Origin: Rhodospirillales bacterium
GTDB lineage: Bacteria; Pseudomonadota; Alphaproteobacteria; Rhodospirillales; JASLLV01
Direction: 5' to 3'
Assembly: GCA_030754475.1 (NCBI GenBank)
Contig: JASMAE010000030.1
Location: 1 to 8,985 of the forward strand
DNA: 8,985 nucleotides
The notes beneath the pieces are model-generated. The model searched no databases. It saw nothing but the letters and a program-made list of their open reading frames with translations, and was not told the origin of the DNA. Below are positions 1 through 7,244 of this stretch, in pieces (positions within the stretch are counted from its first letter, which is position 1; each line of letters begins with the position of its first letter). A program made the position numbers and the translations under genes.

Positions 1-457
1 CGGCCGCGAGCGCTTCATCGCGTCTCGCGATATGATGGACGGCGACGTCTGGGCCCGGCTTGCGCCCGGGCTGGACGTTGCCGCCGACGACTACATCCGG
101 GTGCTGTGGGCCCTCGACGACCACCGGCGAAAGATCGCCGAGGCGATGGCCGGCCTCGACGGGCTGGTCACGCCCACCAACGACAAAGTGGCGATGGCGA
201 TCGCGGACCTCGCCGCGCCGGACCCGGCCACGGGGCGCACCTACATGGACCAAATGGGGCGCAACACCTATTCGGCAAATATTTTGGGGCTTTGCGCGAC
301 AACGACGCCGGTGCAGAGCTTCGGCTCAAGCCTGCCGGTGGGGTTGCAGATCATGTGCGAGGGTTTCGCTGAGTCCCGCGCTCTTTCGATCGCGCTTTTG
401 ATGGAAGATCTGTTCGGCCCGCCGCCGCGCCCCGAGTTAAGCGGCTTCGCGAAATAA
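1..457 (+). CDS. Amidase (amidase-signature family), C-terminal fragment
   Basis: This is the 3' end of a gene that begins upstream of the window. The reading frame is open from base 2 and ends at TAA 455-457, leaving about 151 residues. The visible part resembles the C-terminal region of amidase-signature (AS) hydrolases: a 'LDGLVTPTN' strand, then 'YSANILGLCATTTPVQ', 'LPVGLQIM', and a final helix 'FAESRALSIALLMEDLFG'. These match the usual closing pattern of the fold, where a conserved small-residue strand is followed by 'GLPVGLQ' and an 'A/L-rich' helix. The Ser-Ser-Lys catalytic residues and the glycine-rich signature lie upstream and cannot be seen. AS enzymes hydrolyse amide bonds to a carboxylate and ammonia; the substrate cannot be told from this end. 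An ATG at base 32 is internal, since the homology extends before it. The gene converges on the solute-binding-protein gene, so it is not in that operon. Confidence 0.85.
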   Translation, partial: GRERFIASRDMMDGDVWARLAPGLDVAADDYIRVLWALDDHRRKIAEAMAGLDGLVTPTNDKVAMAIADLAAPDPATGRTYMDQMGRNTYSANILGLCATTTPVQSFGSSLPVGLQIMCEGFAESRALSIALLMEDLFGPPPRPELSGFAK

Positions 458-484
458 GACGTCGGGCGTTTGCCGAAAAAGAAA

Positions 485-510
485 GGGCCGCCCGGTTTCC
501 CGGGCGGCCC
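485..510 (-). terminator. Rho-independent terminator of the solute-binding-protein gene
   Basis: An 11-base-pair perfect GC-rich stem (485-495 with 500-510) encloses a four-base loop. On the minus strand the stem is followed by a T-rich run (complement of 475-484, A-rich on the plus strand), which is the classic intrinsic-terminator layout for a transcript coming leftward from the gene ending at 539. On the plus strand no T-run follows, so for the amidase transcript it would at best be a 3' stem. Confidence 0.85.
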
Positions 511-518
511 CAATGATT

Positions 519-536
519 GAGAGACGAAAGTCTCTC
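519..536. other. Small GAAA-loop hairpin between convergent genes
   Basis: A seven-base-pair inverted repeat, GAGAGAC (519-525) and GTCTCTC (530-536), encloses GAAA on the plus strand. It lies two bases beyond the stop codon of the solute-binding-protein gene and just before the strong terminator at 485-510. It may protect the 3' end of the mRNA or assist termination. On the plus strand it would carry a GNRA tetraloop. The structure is seen in the sequence; the function is inference. Confidence 0.45.
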
Positions 537-538
537 TA

Positions 539-2155
539 TTACTCGATGTAGATCGAGGTGAAGTCCTTCGACCAGCTGATCTCGGGAACGAACCCCTTCA
601 CCTTGGGGGCGGCGGCGTGGACGTTGATGTCGTACGCCACCCACAGCCAGTAGGCTTGGTCGACGATGCGCTCGTGGGCCTTGGTCAGGAGCTCGTCAGT
701 CTTCTTCGCATCGAAGGTGACCATGACCTTCTTCAGAAGATCATCGACGATCGGATCGTCTACGCCCCAGTTCACGCCGCCCTTGCCGCGGGCGATCTTC
801 CAGGACGCGAACAGGGTCTCGAAGCCGCTCGCCGCGTTCGCGGTGCCCCAGCTGTTGTTAATGCCGTCGATGCGGTCGTTGGCGGGGTCAAACGGGCCCT
901 TGTTGCGGACCGCGCGCATCGCCTGCCACTCCATGATTTCGAAGTCCACCTCGATGTTGCAGTCCTTCAAGTTCTGCTGGATGAACTCGTTCATCGGCAG
1001 GGGCTGCATCTGGCCCGAGCCGCCGTGCGAGATCGCCATGGTGAACTTGGCCGGATTGCCGGGACCGTAACCCGCCTCTTTGACGAGCTTGCGCGCCTCG
1101 TCCGGATCGTAGCTGATCTTGAACGTCGGGTTGCCGAACCACGGGCTGTCGGGCAGCACGTGGCCGTAGGCCGGCAGCGCGTACCCATTGAGCATCTGGA
1201 CGATGCCGTCGCGATTGACGCAAAGGTTGATTGCCTGACGCACCCGCACATCCGTTAGCGGCGTCTTCTTGTTGCCGCCGACGCGCAGGAACCACGGCCA
1301 GATGTGGGGGTACTTGTTCGTGATGATCTGCATGCCGGCCTTTTCGAGCTTCGGGATCGTGTCGGGCGGCGGCACCTCGATCATGTCCACGTCGCCCGAA
1401 AGCAACGCCGCGGCGCGGGCGTTGTGGTCCGGAATCGGGATCAAGATCATCTTGTCGAGCTTCGATATCTTGTCCTTGTTCCAGTAGTCCTTGTTGGGAA
1501 CCAGGACGGCGCGCTCGCGCGGCACAATCTCCTCGACCTTAAAGGCGCCCGAGCCAACCGGATTCTTCAGAAACTCGAGCCAGCTTCCCGCCTTCTTCCA
1601 CGCCGTCGGACTAGCCATCCTGTAATAGGGCAACCGGTTCAGCGTGTAAGAGTTCGGAACGCCGGTATCAAGCTCGAATGTCCACTCGTCGATCGCTCGG
1701 TAGCCTTTGATGTTCATCATGCAGCAGCCGTTGGCCCCGACCTGGGTCTTGTCGTACTGGGGCGCATCGGTGTTGTGCAACTTGTCGAAGTTCCAGACCA
1801 CCGCTTCGGCATTGATCGGGGTTCCGTCGTGGAACTTGGCGTCGCGGCGCAGCTTGAACACCCACTTCGCCGGGTCGTCCTTGAGCACCTCGTACGACTC
1901 GGCGATCCACGGGATCTCGACCGGGATCGTGTCATTCTGGTTCATGTCGTAGTAGAGAAGCCCATCGCAGATGGTCCAGCCCATGAACCGGAAGCCCGCG
2001 CCGCCGTGGGTCGGCGTACACGTCGCGGCCGGGATGTCCGAGATGTTGATCCCGAAGCGGAGCGTGCCAGCCGCCTCGGCGGACCCCGGACCCATCAGGC
2101 CGACGACGGCGAGCACGGCCGCACCGCTTAGAAGATTGCGAACACTGGAATGCAT
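539..2155 (-). CDS. ABC transporter substrate-binding protein, family 5 (peptide/nickel type, DppA/OppA-like)
   Basis: The predicted 538-residue periplasmic protein has the usual length of SBP_bac_5 proteins. The start at 2155 is preferred over the longer open frame (to 2296) because a strong GGGAGGG ribosome site lies at 2161-2167, five bases upstream, and the protein then opens with a textbook signal peptide (residues 1-28, hydrophobic core followed by AEA before AGT). No lipobox cysteine is seen. The family hallmark 'KFHDGTP' is at about 107-113, in the context 'W-F-L-R-A-FHDGTP-A-VV-NF'. The later segment with 'LTDVRVRQAIN...NRDGIV' is also characteristic. The protein binds a peptide or similar small solute and delivers it to the membrane permeases. 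The matching permease and ATPase genes lie on the same strand at 3256-7244 but are separated by an opposite-strand gene, so this gene needs its own promoter. The ligand cannot be deduced; a Cys-Cys pair (NGCCMMN) is an individual feature of unknown meaning. Confidence 0.93.
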   Translation of the reverse strand: MHSSVRNLLSGAAVLAVVGLMGPGSAEAAGTLRFGINISDIPAATCTPTHGGAGFRFMGWTICDGLLYYDMNQNDTIPVEIPWIAESYEVLKDDPAKWVFKLRRDAKFHDGTPINAEAVVWNFDKLHNTDAPQYDKTQVGANGCCMMNIKGYRAIDEWTFELDTGVPNSYTLNRLPYYRMASPTAWKKAGSWLEFLKNPVGSGAFKVEEIVPRERAVLVPNKDYWNKDKISKLDKMILIPIPDHNARAAALLSGDVDMIEVPPPDTIPKLEKAGMQIITNKYPHIWPWFLRVGGNKKTPLTDVRVRQAINLCVNRDGIVQMLNGYALPAYGHVLPDSPWFGNPTFKISYDPDEARKLVKEAGYGPGNPAKFTMAISHGGSGQMQPLPMNEFIQQNLKDCNIEVDFEIMEWQAMRAVRNKGPFDPANDRIDGINNSWGTANAASGFETLFASWKIARGKGGVNWGVDDPIVDDLLKKVMVTFDAKKTDELLTKAHERIVDQAYWLWVAYDINVHAAAPKVKGFVPEISWSKDFTSIYIE

Positions 2156-2160
2156 GTTAT

Positions 2161-2167
2161 CCCTCCC
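2161..2167 (-). promoter_or_regulatory. Ribosome binding site that fixes the SBP start
   Basis: The minus strand reads GGGAGGG here, followed by five bases and the ATG at 2155. It supports the shorter start with the signal peptide, and argues against the 47-residue upstream extension rich in Arg, Asn and Pro. Confidence 0.8.
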
Positions 2168-2250
2168 AATGGGGTTTTCGGCTAGTCGCTCCGCGCCCCT
2201 TGATCGAGGTCTCCACCCCTTCTCGGGGCCTGGGTTGGCGACGGCTCTAG

Positions 2251-2280
2251 CGCGGTTGCGCTCCGCGTTCTGCTGAGAAC
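2251..2280. promoter_or_regulatory. Two adjacent dyads in the divergent intergenic region (possible operator)
   Basis: CGCGG (2251-2255) pairs with CCGCG (2263-2267), and directly after it the perfect dyad GTTCTGCTGAGAAC spans 2267-2280. They lie between the divergently read solute-binding-protein gene (start 2155) and the exported-protein gene (start 2407), where control elements for both would be expected. I find no convincing -35/-10 pair nearby on either strand. Another small dyad, CCGGT/ACCGG, is at 2343-2359. Seen as symmetry only; operator function is a guess. Confidence 0.3.
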
Positions 2281-2393
2281 GTAAATTCAACCACACTTTC
2301 GATGATAGGGTAAGACAGAATCTTCGAGGCGGGTCGCGCCGTCCGGTTGGGGCGACCGGTCGTTTGCGGATGTGCCGCCCCGCGCGAATAGGT

Positions 2394-2399
2394 AAGGAG
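2394..2399 (+). promoter_or_regulatory. Ribosome binding site AAGGAG for the exported-protein gene
   Basis: AAGGAG lies seven bases before ATG 2407. A TTG two codons earlier (2401) is only one base from this site and is therefore not a likely start. Confidence 0.75.
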
Positions 2400-2406
2400 C
2401 TTGGCC

Positions 2407-3216
2407 ATGCGTCCCTGGATCGGCGCCGCGGGTTTGGCGCTTGGGCTCGCCGGTTTCGCGCACCCGGCGTCGGCCGAACCCCAGTCTTTGCTGCTGGTGG
2501 CCGCGGGCGACGTGAAACTCGTTTGCGACGGCGCCGAGTGCGCCGCCGACGTCACCACGCTTTGCCTTCAGCCCGACCGTGACATCCCAAAAAAGGGGAC
2601 GGCCTACGAGATGATCGCCGAGGCCGGAACCCCGCCGGTGCTGGCGCTGATCGGCGTCCAGGCGGATGGCCGCGAGATCGTGCTTCCCGAAATCGTTCCC
2701 ATCGGCATCACCGCCGAGCGCCGTTTCCAGGCCGTCAAGCTGGCGGTCGCCGCCGACGTGCGCGCGCGTTTCGGCCTCGCCGGCCTCAAGGTCCGGGTCC
2801 GGGAATCGGTGATCCTGGCGCCGGCGACCGAGGCGGGCGATGAGGTCGCAAAGGCACGCCTTGCCGAAACGCTTCGCGCCCTTCGCCCGATCGCCGAGAC
2901 CTATTTGGCCAGGAACGCCGAGCACGTCGCCGCCGCGCGCATGACGCACGACGTGGTCAACGAGCTTCCGCGCGGACGCTTCGTCACCTACGACGAGCTC
3001 GAGGCCGCTTTGCGACGGGTGGTGGCGGCGCGGGCGCAGAACGCCGCCGAAGCGACGGGTTCGCTCGTGCGCCGGATCGCCCGCGAGGCGGTGGACGCCT
3101 GCGCGCTTCGCGGAAGCGTCGCGTTTGCGCGGCGCGAATGCGTGGGCGGCATGCACAACCGCATCATGCAGGACGTCAATTACGAATACTGGGACGCCGT
3201 GAAGCCGGGAAGCTGA
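2407..3216 (+). CDS. Exported protein of unknown function
   Basis: The predicted 269-residue protein starts at ATG 2407, chosen because AAGGAG sits seven bases upstream. Residues 1-23 form a clear signal peptide (Arg near the start, Ala/Gly/Leu core, ASA before EPQ), so the mature protein should be periplasmic. I do not recognise a family. Three cysteines cluster near the mature N-terminus (about residues 40, 45, 53) and two near the C-terminus (about 232, 245), which would allow disulfide bonds in the periplasm. The middle (about 105-240) is rich in Ala, Arg and Glu and looks helical. The end, 'CVGGMHNRIMQDVNYEYWDAV', is the most distinctive part. No catalytic motif or membrane segment beyond the signal is evident. 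It is the only forward gene between the binding-protein gene and the transporter operon. It diverges from the former and converges on the latter with a 39-base gap. Codon use matches the neighbours, and the start, signal sequence and good ribosome site make it a real gene. Confidence 0.8.
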   Translation: MRPWIGAAGLALGLAGFAHPASAEPQSLLLVAAGDVKLVCDGAECAADVTTLCLQPDRDIPKKGTAYEMIAEAGTPPVLALIGVQADGREIVLPEIVPIGITAERRFQAVKLAVAADVRARFGLAGLKVRVRESVILAPATEAGDEVAKARLAETLRALRPIAETYLARNAEHVAAARMTHDVVNELPRGRFVTYDELEAALRRVVAARAQNAAEATGSLVRRIAREAVDACALRGSVAFARRECVGGMHNRIMQDVNYEYWDAVKPGS

Positions 3217-3219
3217 GCG

Positions 3220-3240
3220 GGCCGGGTCCTTCTCCCGGCC
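3220..3240. terminator. Possible shared hairpin between convergent genes
   Basis: GGCCGGG (3220-3226) and CCCGGCC (3234-3240) form a seven-base-pair stem with a seven-base loop in the 39-base gap between the exported-protein gene (stop 3216) and the operon's last gene (stop 3256). Neither strand shows a T-run after the stem, so it is at best a weak bidirectional terminator. Confidence 0.35.
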
Positions 3241-3255
3241 GCGTCGCCAACGACC

Positions 3256-4257
3256 TCAGGCGGGGTTGACCAGTATGCACCGCGCCATCCGTTCGGGCGC
3301 GGCCTGAACCGGTTCCGGCACGGCTTCGCGGCAGGCTTCGCGGACGTGCGGGCACCGCGGCGCGAAGCTGCACGCGTCGGGCAACTCCTCGAGATTCGGC
3401 GGCGAGCCCTCGATCGTCTGTAAACGTTGGCCGCGCATCGAGCCGTGAACGGTCGAGGACAAGAGCCCCTTGGTATAGGGATGCAGTGGCTCGCGCATCA
3501 CCTGGGTCACGGGGCCCGTCTCCACCAGCCGTCCGGCGTACATGATCGCCAATCGGTCGGCGATCTCGCCGGCCACTCCCATGTCGTGGGTGACGAAGAT
3601 GACCCCCATCTCCTTCTGCAGCTCGCGAAGGAGCAGCAAGATCTGGATCTGCACGGTGGCGTCGAGCGCGGTCGTTGGCTCGTCGGCCAGCAAGACGCCC
3701 GGCCGGCACGAGAGCGCCAGCGCGATCATCGCCCTTTGGCGCAGTCCGCCCGAAAGCTCGTGGGGATAGGATTTGAGCCGCTGCTTCGGCGACGGGACCT
3801 GAACCTGCTCAAACAGATCCAGCGCCCGGGCCTCGGCTTCGCGCCAGCTACAGCTCTCGTGACGGACGATGGTTTCGGCGATCTGATAGCCGACGGTGTA
3901 GACGGGATCGAGGGCCGTCATCGGCTCCTGGAAGATCATCGCGATCGTGCGGCCGCGGACCGACTGGAGATCGCCCTTGGGCAGCCGGAGCATGTCGTTG
4001 TCGCCGACGAGGACGCGGCCCGAAACCTGGGCACGGTCCTCAGGCAAAAGCCGGATCAGAGCCCGCAAGGTGACCGTCTTGCCACTCCCCGACTCGCCGA
4101 GGATGCCCAGAACCTCGCCGGGTGCGAGCGAGAAGTCGACGCCGTTTACGGCGTAGACAGTGGTCTCCTTGGTGACGAACCGAACCCGAAGGTCGCTGAC
4201 CCGGACCAGGTCCCCGTCGCCCGTTGCCAGCGTTTGCGTGCTTTCCGCCGCTTCCAT
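3256..4257 (-). CDS. dppD: Peptide/nickel-type ABC transporter ATPase, DppD/OppD-like
   Basis: The predicted 333-residue cytoplasmic ATPase powers the importer together with its DppF-like partner. Motifs are complete: Walker A GESGSGKT (54-61), Q-loop Gln about 110 in 'MIFQEPMTALDP', signature LSGGLRQR (168-175), Walker B 'VLLADEP' with Asp192-Glu193, and H-loop His about 224 in 'VTHDMG'. The 'FQEPMTALDPVYTVGYQI' and 'LSGG-RQR-MIA' forms are typical of the D subunit. The C-terminal oligopeptide-transporter extension carries Cys296-x5-Cys302-x6-Cys309-x17-Cys327. The start at ATG 4257 is 17 bases after the stop of the DppF-like gene, with purine-rich GGAG about nine bases upstream. The reading frame stays open to 5130, but that stretch lies over the DppF-like gene in another frame and is not coding. 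This is the last gene of the operon. The D/F assignment rests on motif style and is slightly less certain than the family. Confidence 0.93.
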   Translation of the reverse strand: MEAAESTQTLATGDGDLVRVSDLRVRFVTKETTVYAVNGVDFSLAPGEVLGILGESGSGKTVTLRALIRLLPEDRAQVSGRVLVGDNDMLRLPKGDLQSVRGRTIAMIFQEPMTALDPVYTVGYQIAETIVRHESCSWREAEARALDLFEQVQVPSPKQRLKSYPHELSGGLRQRAMIALALSCRPGVLLADEPTTALDATVQIQILLLLRELQKEMGVIFVTHDMGVAGEIADRLAIMYAGRLVETGPVTQVMREPLHPYTKGLLSSTVHGSMRGQRLQTIEGSPPNLEELPDACSFAPRCPHVREACREAVPEPVQAAPERMARCILVNPA

Positions 4258-4274
4258 CCCTCGGCGCTCCGTCC

Positions 4275-5333
4275 TCAGGCCCGAGCCGGCGCGTCCGGGT
4301 GCCCCGATCCCGGGCTCATCATGTGGCACGCGACCTCGTGGCGGGCATCGTCTCCGAATGTGGAAAGCACCGGTGTCACCCGCGCACAGACCTCGTTGGC
4401 GAAGGCGCAGCGGGTGTGGAAGCGGCACCCCGAGGGCGGGTTGATGGGGTTGGGCGGATCGCCGCTCAGGGGCGGTTCCGTGATCCGCCGCTCGGGATCC
4501 ATCGAGGGCCGCGAGGACAGAAGCGCCCGCGTATAGGGGTGCCGCGGGTTGGCGTAGATCTCGTCGACGGGGCCGATCTCCACGACCTGGCCCAGATACA
4601 TCACCAGCACCCGGTCGCTGACGTACTGGACCACGTTCAGATCGTGGGAGATGAAGACGTAGGTGAGGTCGTATTCCTTCTTTAGGTCCAGCAAGAGGTT
4701 GAGCACCTGCGCCTCGACCGACTTGTCGAGCGCCGAGACCGCCTCGTCCAGAATCAGGACGCGCGGCTGCAGGGCAAGCGCGCGCGCGACGTTGACCCGC
4801 TGGCGCTGGCCGCCGGAGAGCTCGTGCGGATAGCGCTTCATGAACCGGGACGCGTCGAGACCAACATCGTAGAGGAGCCTTCGCGCACGTTCGCGCGCTT
4901 CCGGGCGGGAAACCCCGTGAACGATGGGACCGAAGGCGACGGTCGCCTCCACCGGCAGGCGCGCGTTGAGCGAGGAGTACGAATCCTGGAACACCATCTG
5001 CATCTGGCGGCGCATCTCGCGAACCGGGATTCCGTTGCTGGCACCGATCACGCGGCCGTCGAAGTGGACGGTTCCCGAATCGGGCTCGATCAGCCGCATC
5101 AATAGCCGCGCCGTGGTCGACTTGCCGCACCCTGACTCGCCGACGATCCCGAGCGTCTCGCCCTTGGCGACGTCGAAGGAGATGTCGTCGACCGCCTGGA
5201 CGTGCGCGATCGTGCGGTTCAGAACACCGCCCTTCACGGGAAAGTACTTCTTGAGGCCGCGAACCTCAAGGAACCGCTCGGCGCCTTGGGGCGCGGCGGT
5301 GGCCACGGCGTCGGGGGTCGGGCCGTCGGTCAT
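4275..5333 (-). CDS. dppF: Peptide/nickel-type ABC transporter ATPase, DppF/OppF-like
   Basis: The predicted 352-residue ATPase is the second energising subunit. 'LEVRGLKKYFPVKGG' near residues 22-36 is the classic F-subunit opening. Walker A GESGCGKST is at 65-73, Q-loop Gln about 116 in 'VFQDSYSSLNAR', signature LSGGQRQR at 172-179, Walker B 'RVLILDEAVSALD' with Asp196-Glu197, and H-loop His about 230 in 'ISHDL'. The C-terminal extension has Cys303-x5-Cys309-x6-Cys316-x19-Cys336 in 'GCRFHTRC' context, matching the oligopeptide ATPase C-terminal domain. ATG 5333 is preceded by GGAGG four bases upstream; the gap to the permease gene is 16 bases, so translation is probably coupled. Here the F-type gene precedes the D-type gene, the reverse of the common D-F order. 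Confidence 0.94.
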   Translation of the reverse strand: MTDGPTPDAVATAAPQGAERFLEVRGLKKYFPVKGGVLNRTIAHVQAVDDISFDVAKGETLGIVGESGCGKSTTARLLMRLIEPDSGTVHFDGRVIGASNGIPVREMRRQMQMVFQDSYSSLNARLPVEATVAFGPIVHGVSRPEARERARRLLYDVGLDASRFMKRYPHELSGGQRQRVNVARALALQPRVLILDEAVSALDKSVEAQVLNLLLDLKKEYDLTYVFISHDLNVVQYVSDRVLVMYLGQVVEIGPVDEIYANPRHPYTRALLSSRPSMDPERRITEPPLSGDPPNPINPPSGCRFHTRCAFANEVCARVTPVLSTFGDDARHEVACHMMSPGSGHPDAPARA

Positions 5334-5349
5334 ATGCCCTCCGCGATCC

Positions 5350-6273
5350 TCAAAAACGCATGTCCATGGCGTTGCGCATGCCGTCGCTGAGCAGATTGAA
5401 GCACATTGACGTGATGAAGATCATCAACCCCGGCAAGACGGCGACGTACGGGTTGGCCCAGATCGTCGTGCGGAGCGTCGCCAGCATCAGACCCCAGTCC
5501 GCGGTCGGCGGCGTGACCCCGAAACCGAGGAAGCTGAGGCCCGCCGAGATGATGATGCTGACGCTCACCAGGCTGGTCGTGTAGATGAGGATGGGCCCGA
5601 GCACGTTACTGAGCACGTGCACGCGGATGATGGTGGAGGTGTCGGCGCCGCTCGCCCGCGCCGCTTCGACGAAATCGAAGGCGCGCACCTGCGTCGTCAC
5701 GCTCTCGGCCACCCGGGCGATGGGGGGGCTCAGGATCACCGTGATCGCGATGAGAAGGTTCCTGGACCCGGTCCCGAGCGCGCCGGTGAGCCCGATCGCG
5801 AGCAGCACGGTCGGAAAAGCGTAGAAGACGTCCATGACCCGCATGATGCCCATGTTGACCTTGCCGCCCACGAAGCCGGCCGTGACCCCGAGCGAGCCGC
5901 CGATCAGAAGCGCGAGCAACACCGGCGTCAGGCCCATGAACAGCGACACCCGGCCGCCGTAGAGAAGGCGCGTCAGCATGTCGCGGCCCAACTCGTCGCC
6001 GCCGAGCAGGAAGCCGGGCGTCCCGATCGCCGTGAGGCGCATCGGCATGTTCGTCTTGTAGGGGTCGTGGGGCGCCAGCACGGGCGCGAAAATCGCGGCG
6101 AGAAAGATCAAGATCAAGACAACGCCAAACGCGATGGTGACCGGATCCTGACTCAACCGGTAGGCGACTGTGCCCCAATAACCGCGCGCCACGATCGCGC
6201 CGATCGGGACCTCGGCCTCGGCTCCGGGCCGTAGTGCCTCCACCTCAGCCATGGCCGGCTCGAATGTTTGCAC
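5350..6273 (-). CDS. dppC: Peptide/nickel-type ABC transporter permease, DppC-like
   Basis: The predicted inner-membrane permease of about 307 residues forms the translocation pore with the DppB-like subunit. A cytoplasmic N-terminal stretch is followed by the first membrane helix (about 46-67), 'GGDELGRDMLTRLLYGGRVSL' (91-111), which is diagnostic of DppC/OppC, then a BPD_transp_1 domain. The EAA coupling loop that docks on the ATPase is visible around 200-221 ('DFVEAARASGADTSTIIRVHVL'). The end 'PTADWGLML...FNLLSDGMRNAMDMRF' is also typical. The start is uncertain. GTG 6273 gives the full length and sits 20 bases after the upstream stop. ATG 6252 would shorten it by seven residues to 300. 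Neither has a convincing Shine-Dalgarno sequence, which suggests translational coupling to the preceding permease gene. Confidence 0.94.
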   Translation of the reverse strand: MQTFEPAMAEVEALRPGAEAEVPIGAIVARGYWGTVAYRLSQDPVTIAFGVVLILIFLAAIFAPVLAPHDPYKTNMPMRLTAIGTPGFLLGGDELGRDMLTRLLYGGRVSLFMGLTPVLLALLIGGSLGVTAGFVGGKVNMGIMRVMDVFYAFPTVLLAIGLTGALGTGSRNLLIAITVILSPPIARVAESVTTQVRAFDFVEAARASGADTSTIIRVHVLSNVLGPILIYTTSLVSVSIIISAGLSFLGFGVTPPTADWGLMLATLRTTIWANPYVAVLPGLMIFITSMCFNLLSDGMRNAMDMRF

Positions 6274-6293
6274 GATACATGGTCGTCACTGGA

Positions 6294-7244
6294 TCACCCT
6301 CGCTTGATGCGCGGATCGAGCCACGTCTGGACGATGTCGACGATCAGGTTGATCAACACGAAGAAGATCGCGAGCACGGCGATGGTGCCCTGAAGGACCG
6401 GGAAATCGCGCCGGAAGATCGATTCATTCAGCAGATACCCCGTTCCCGGCCAGACGAACACCGTCTCAACCAGGATCGAGCCGCCGAGAAGATGGCCGAA
6501 CTGGATACCCGTCGCCGCCAGCACCGTCGGGGCCGCGTTCCTGACCACGTGCACCAGGACCCGCACCGACGTGATGCCCTTGGAATGGAGCGCGGGCACG
6601 AATTCCTGGCTCAGCATCTCGAGAACGCAGGCCCGCGTGGTGCGCGTGATGATGCCCACGGGAATTGCCGAGACCGCGATTACCGGCAGGATCAGGTAAC
6701 GAATGTGGACCAGATCCCACTCCCACTCGCCCGAGCCGCGCGGCCCCATGCCCACGGCCGGCAGCCAGTTCAACTCGACCGCGAAGATGACCACCAGAAC
6801 GATCGAGAGCCAGTAGTTCGGCACGCTGACCCCGATCACGGCGGTTCCCGTGAAGATCCGGTCCATCCAGGTGCCGTTGTGATAGGCGGCGAGCACGCCG
6901 AGAACGAAGGCGACGGAGAACGCGAGCCCGGTGGCCACCATCGCCAGCATCATCGTTTTGCGAAGCGCGGGGATCACCTCTTCGATCACGGGCCGGTTGC
7001 TCTGCAAAGACACGCCGAAGTCGCCCATGAGCGCGCGCTTGAGCCAGATCAGGTATTGAACCGGGATCGGCTTGTCGAAGCCGTATTGCTTCTTGATCAT
7101 CTCGATGACGTGGGGTTCGGCGTCGTCCGGCGTCACCGCCGTCAGCGGGTCCACAGGTCCCATGTAGACCAGCGAAAAGACGATAACCGTGACGCCGAGA
7201 GCAATCGGAATCGCGTAGAGAATGCGCCGAAGGATATAGTCCAT
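6294..7244 (-). CDS. dppB: Peptide/nickel-type ABC transporter permease, DppB-like
   Basis: The predicted 316-residue inner-membrane permease is the first gene of the four-gene operon. It opens with 'MDYILRRILYAIPIALGVTVIVFSLVYMGPVDP', the usual first helix of DppB/OppB. It continues with the periplasmic segment 'KKQYGFDKPIPVQYLIWLKRALMGDFGVSL' (about 51-80), five further membrane spans, and an EAA-type loop around 207-238. 'GSILVETVFVWPGTGYLL' (255-272) and the C-terminal 'IVDIVQTWLDPRIKRG' are strong family marks. The frame is open up to 7499, but the added residues are low-complexity and unlike the family, so ATG 7244 is chosen; only a weak GCGGA precedes it. The operon promoter should lie in 7245-7500 on the minus strand, but I see no clear box pair. 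Confidence 0.94.
   Translation of the reverse strand: MDYILRRILYAIPIALGVTVIVFSLVYMGPVDPLTAVTPDDAEPHVIEMIKKQYGFDKPIPVQYLIWLKRALMGDFGVSLQSNRPVIEEVIPALRKTMMLAMVATGLAFSVAFVLGVLAAYHNGTWMDRIFTGTAVIGVSVPNYWLSIVLVVIFAVELNWLPAVGMGPRGSGEWEWDLVHIRYLILPVIAVSAIPVGIITRTTRACVLEMLSQEFVPALHSKGITSVRVLVHVVRNAAPTVLAATGIQFGHLLGGSILVETVFVWPGTGYLLNESIFRRDFPVLQGTIAVLAIFFVLINLIVDIVQTWLDPRIKRG

Noticed and set aside
2156..2296. Upstream extension of the solute-binding protein by 47 residues
   Set aside because: It would bury the signal peptide, and a strong ribosome site with ATG at 2155 explains the start.
2287..3156. Minus-strand open frame of 289 residues across the exported-protein gene
   Set aside because: It is an antisense shadow with His/Arg/Gly-rich composition; the plus-strand gene has a signal peptide and ribosome site.
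4258..5130. Open frame extending the DppD-like ATPase upstream, suggesting a 624-residue fusion
   Set aside because: This stretch overlaps the DppF-like gene in a different frame; its translation is Arg/Pro/Gly-rich with no domain, as expected for shadow frames in GC-rich DNA. The ATPase starts normally at 4257.
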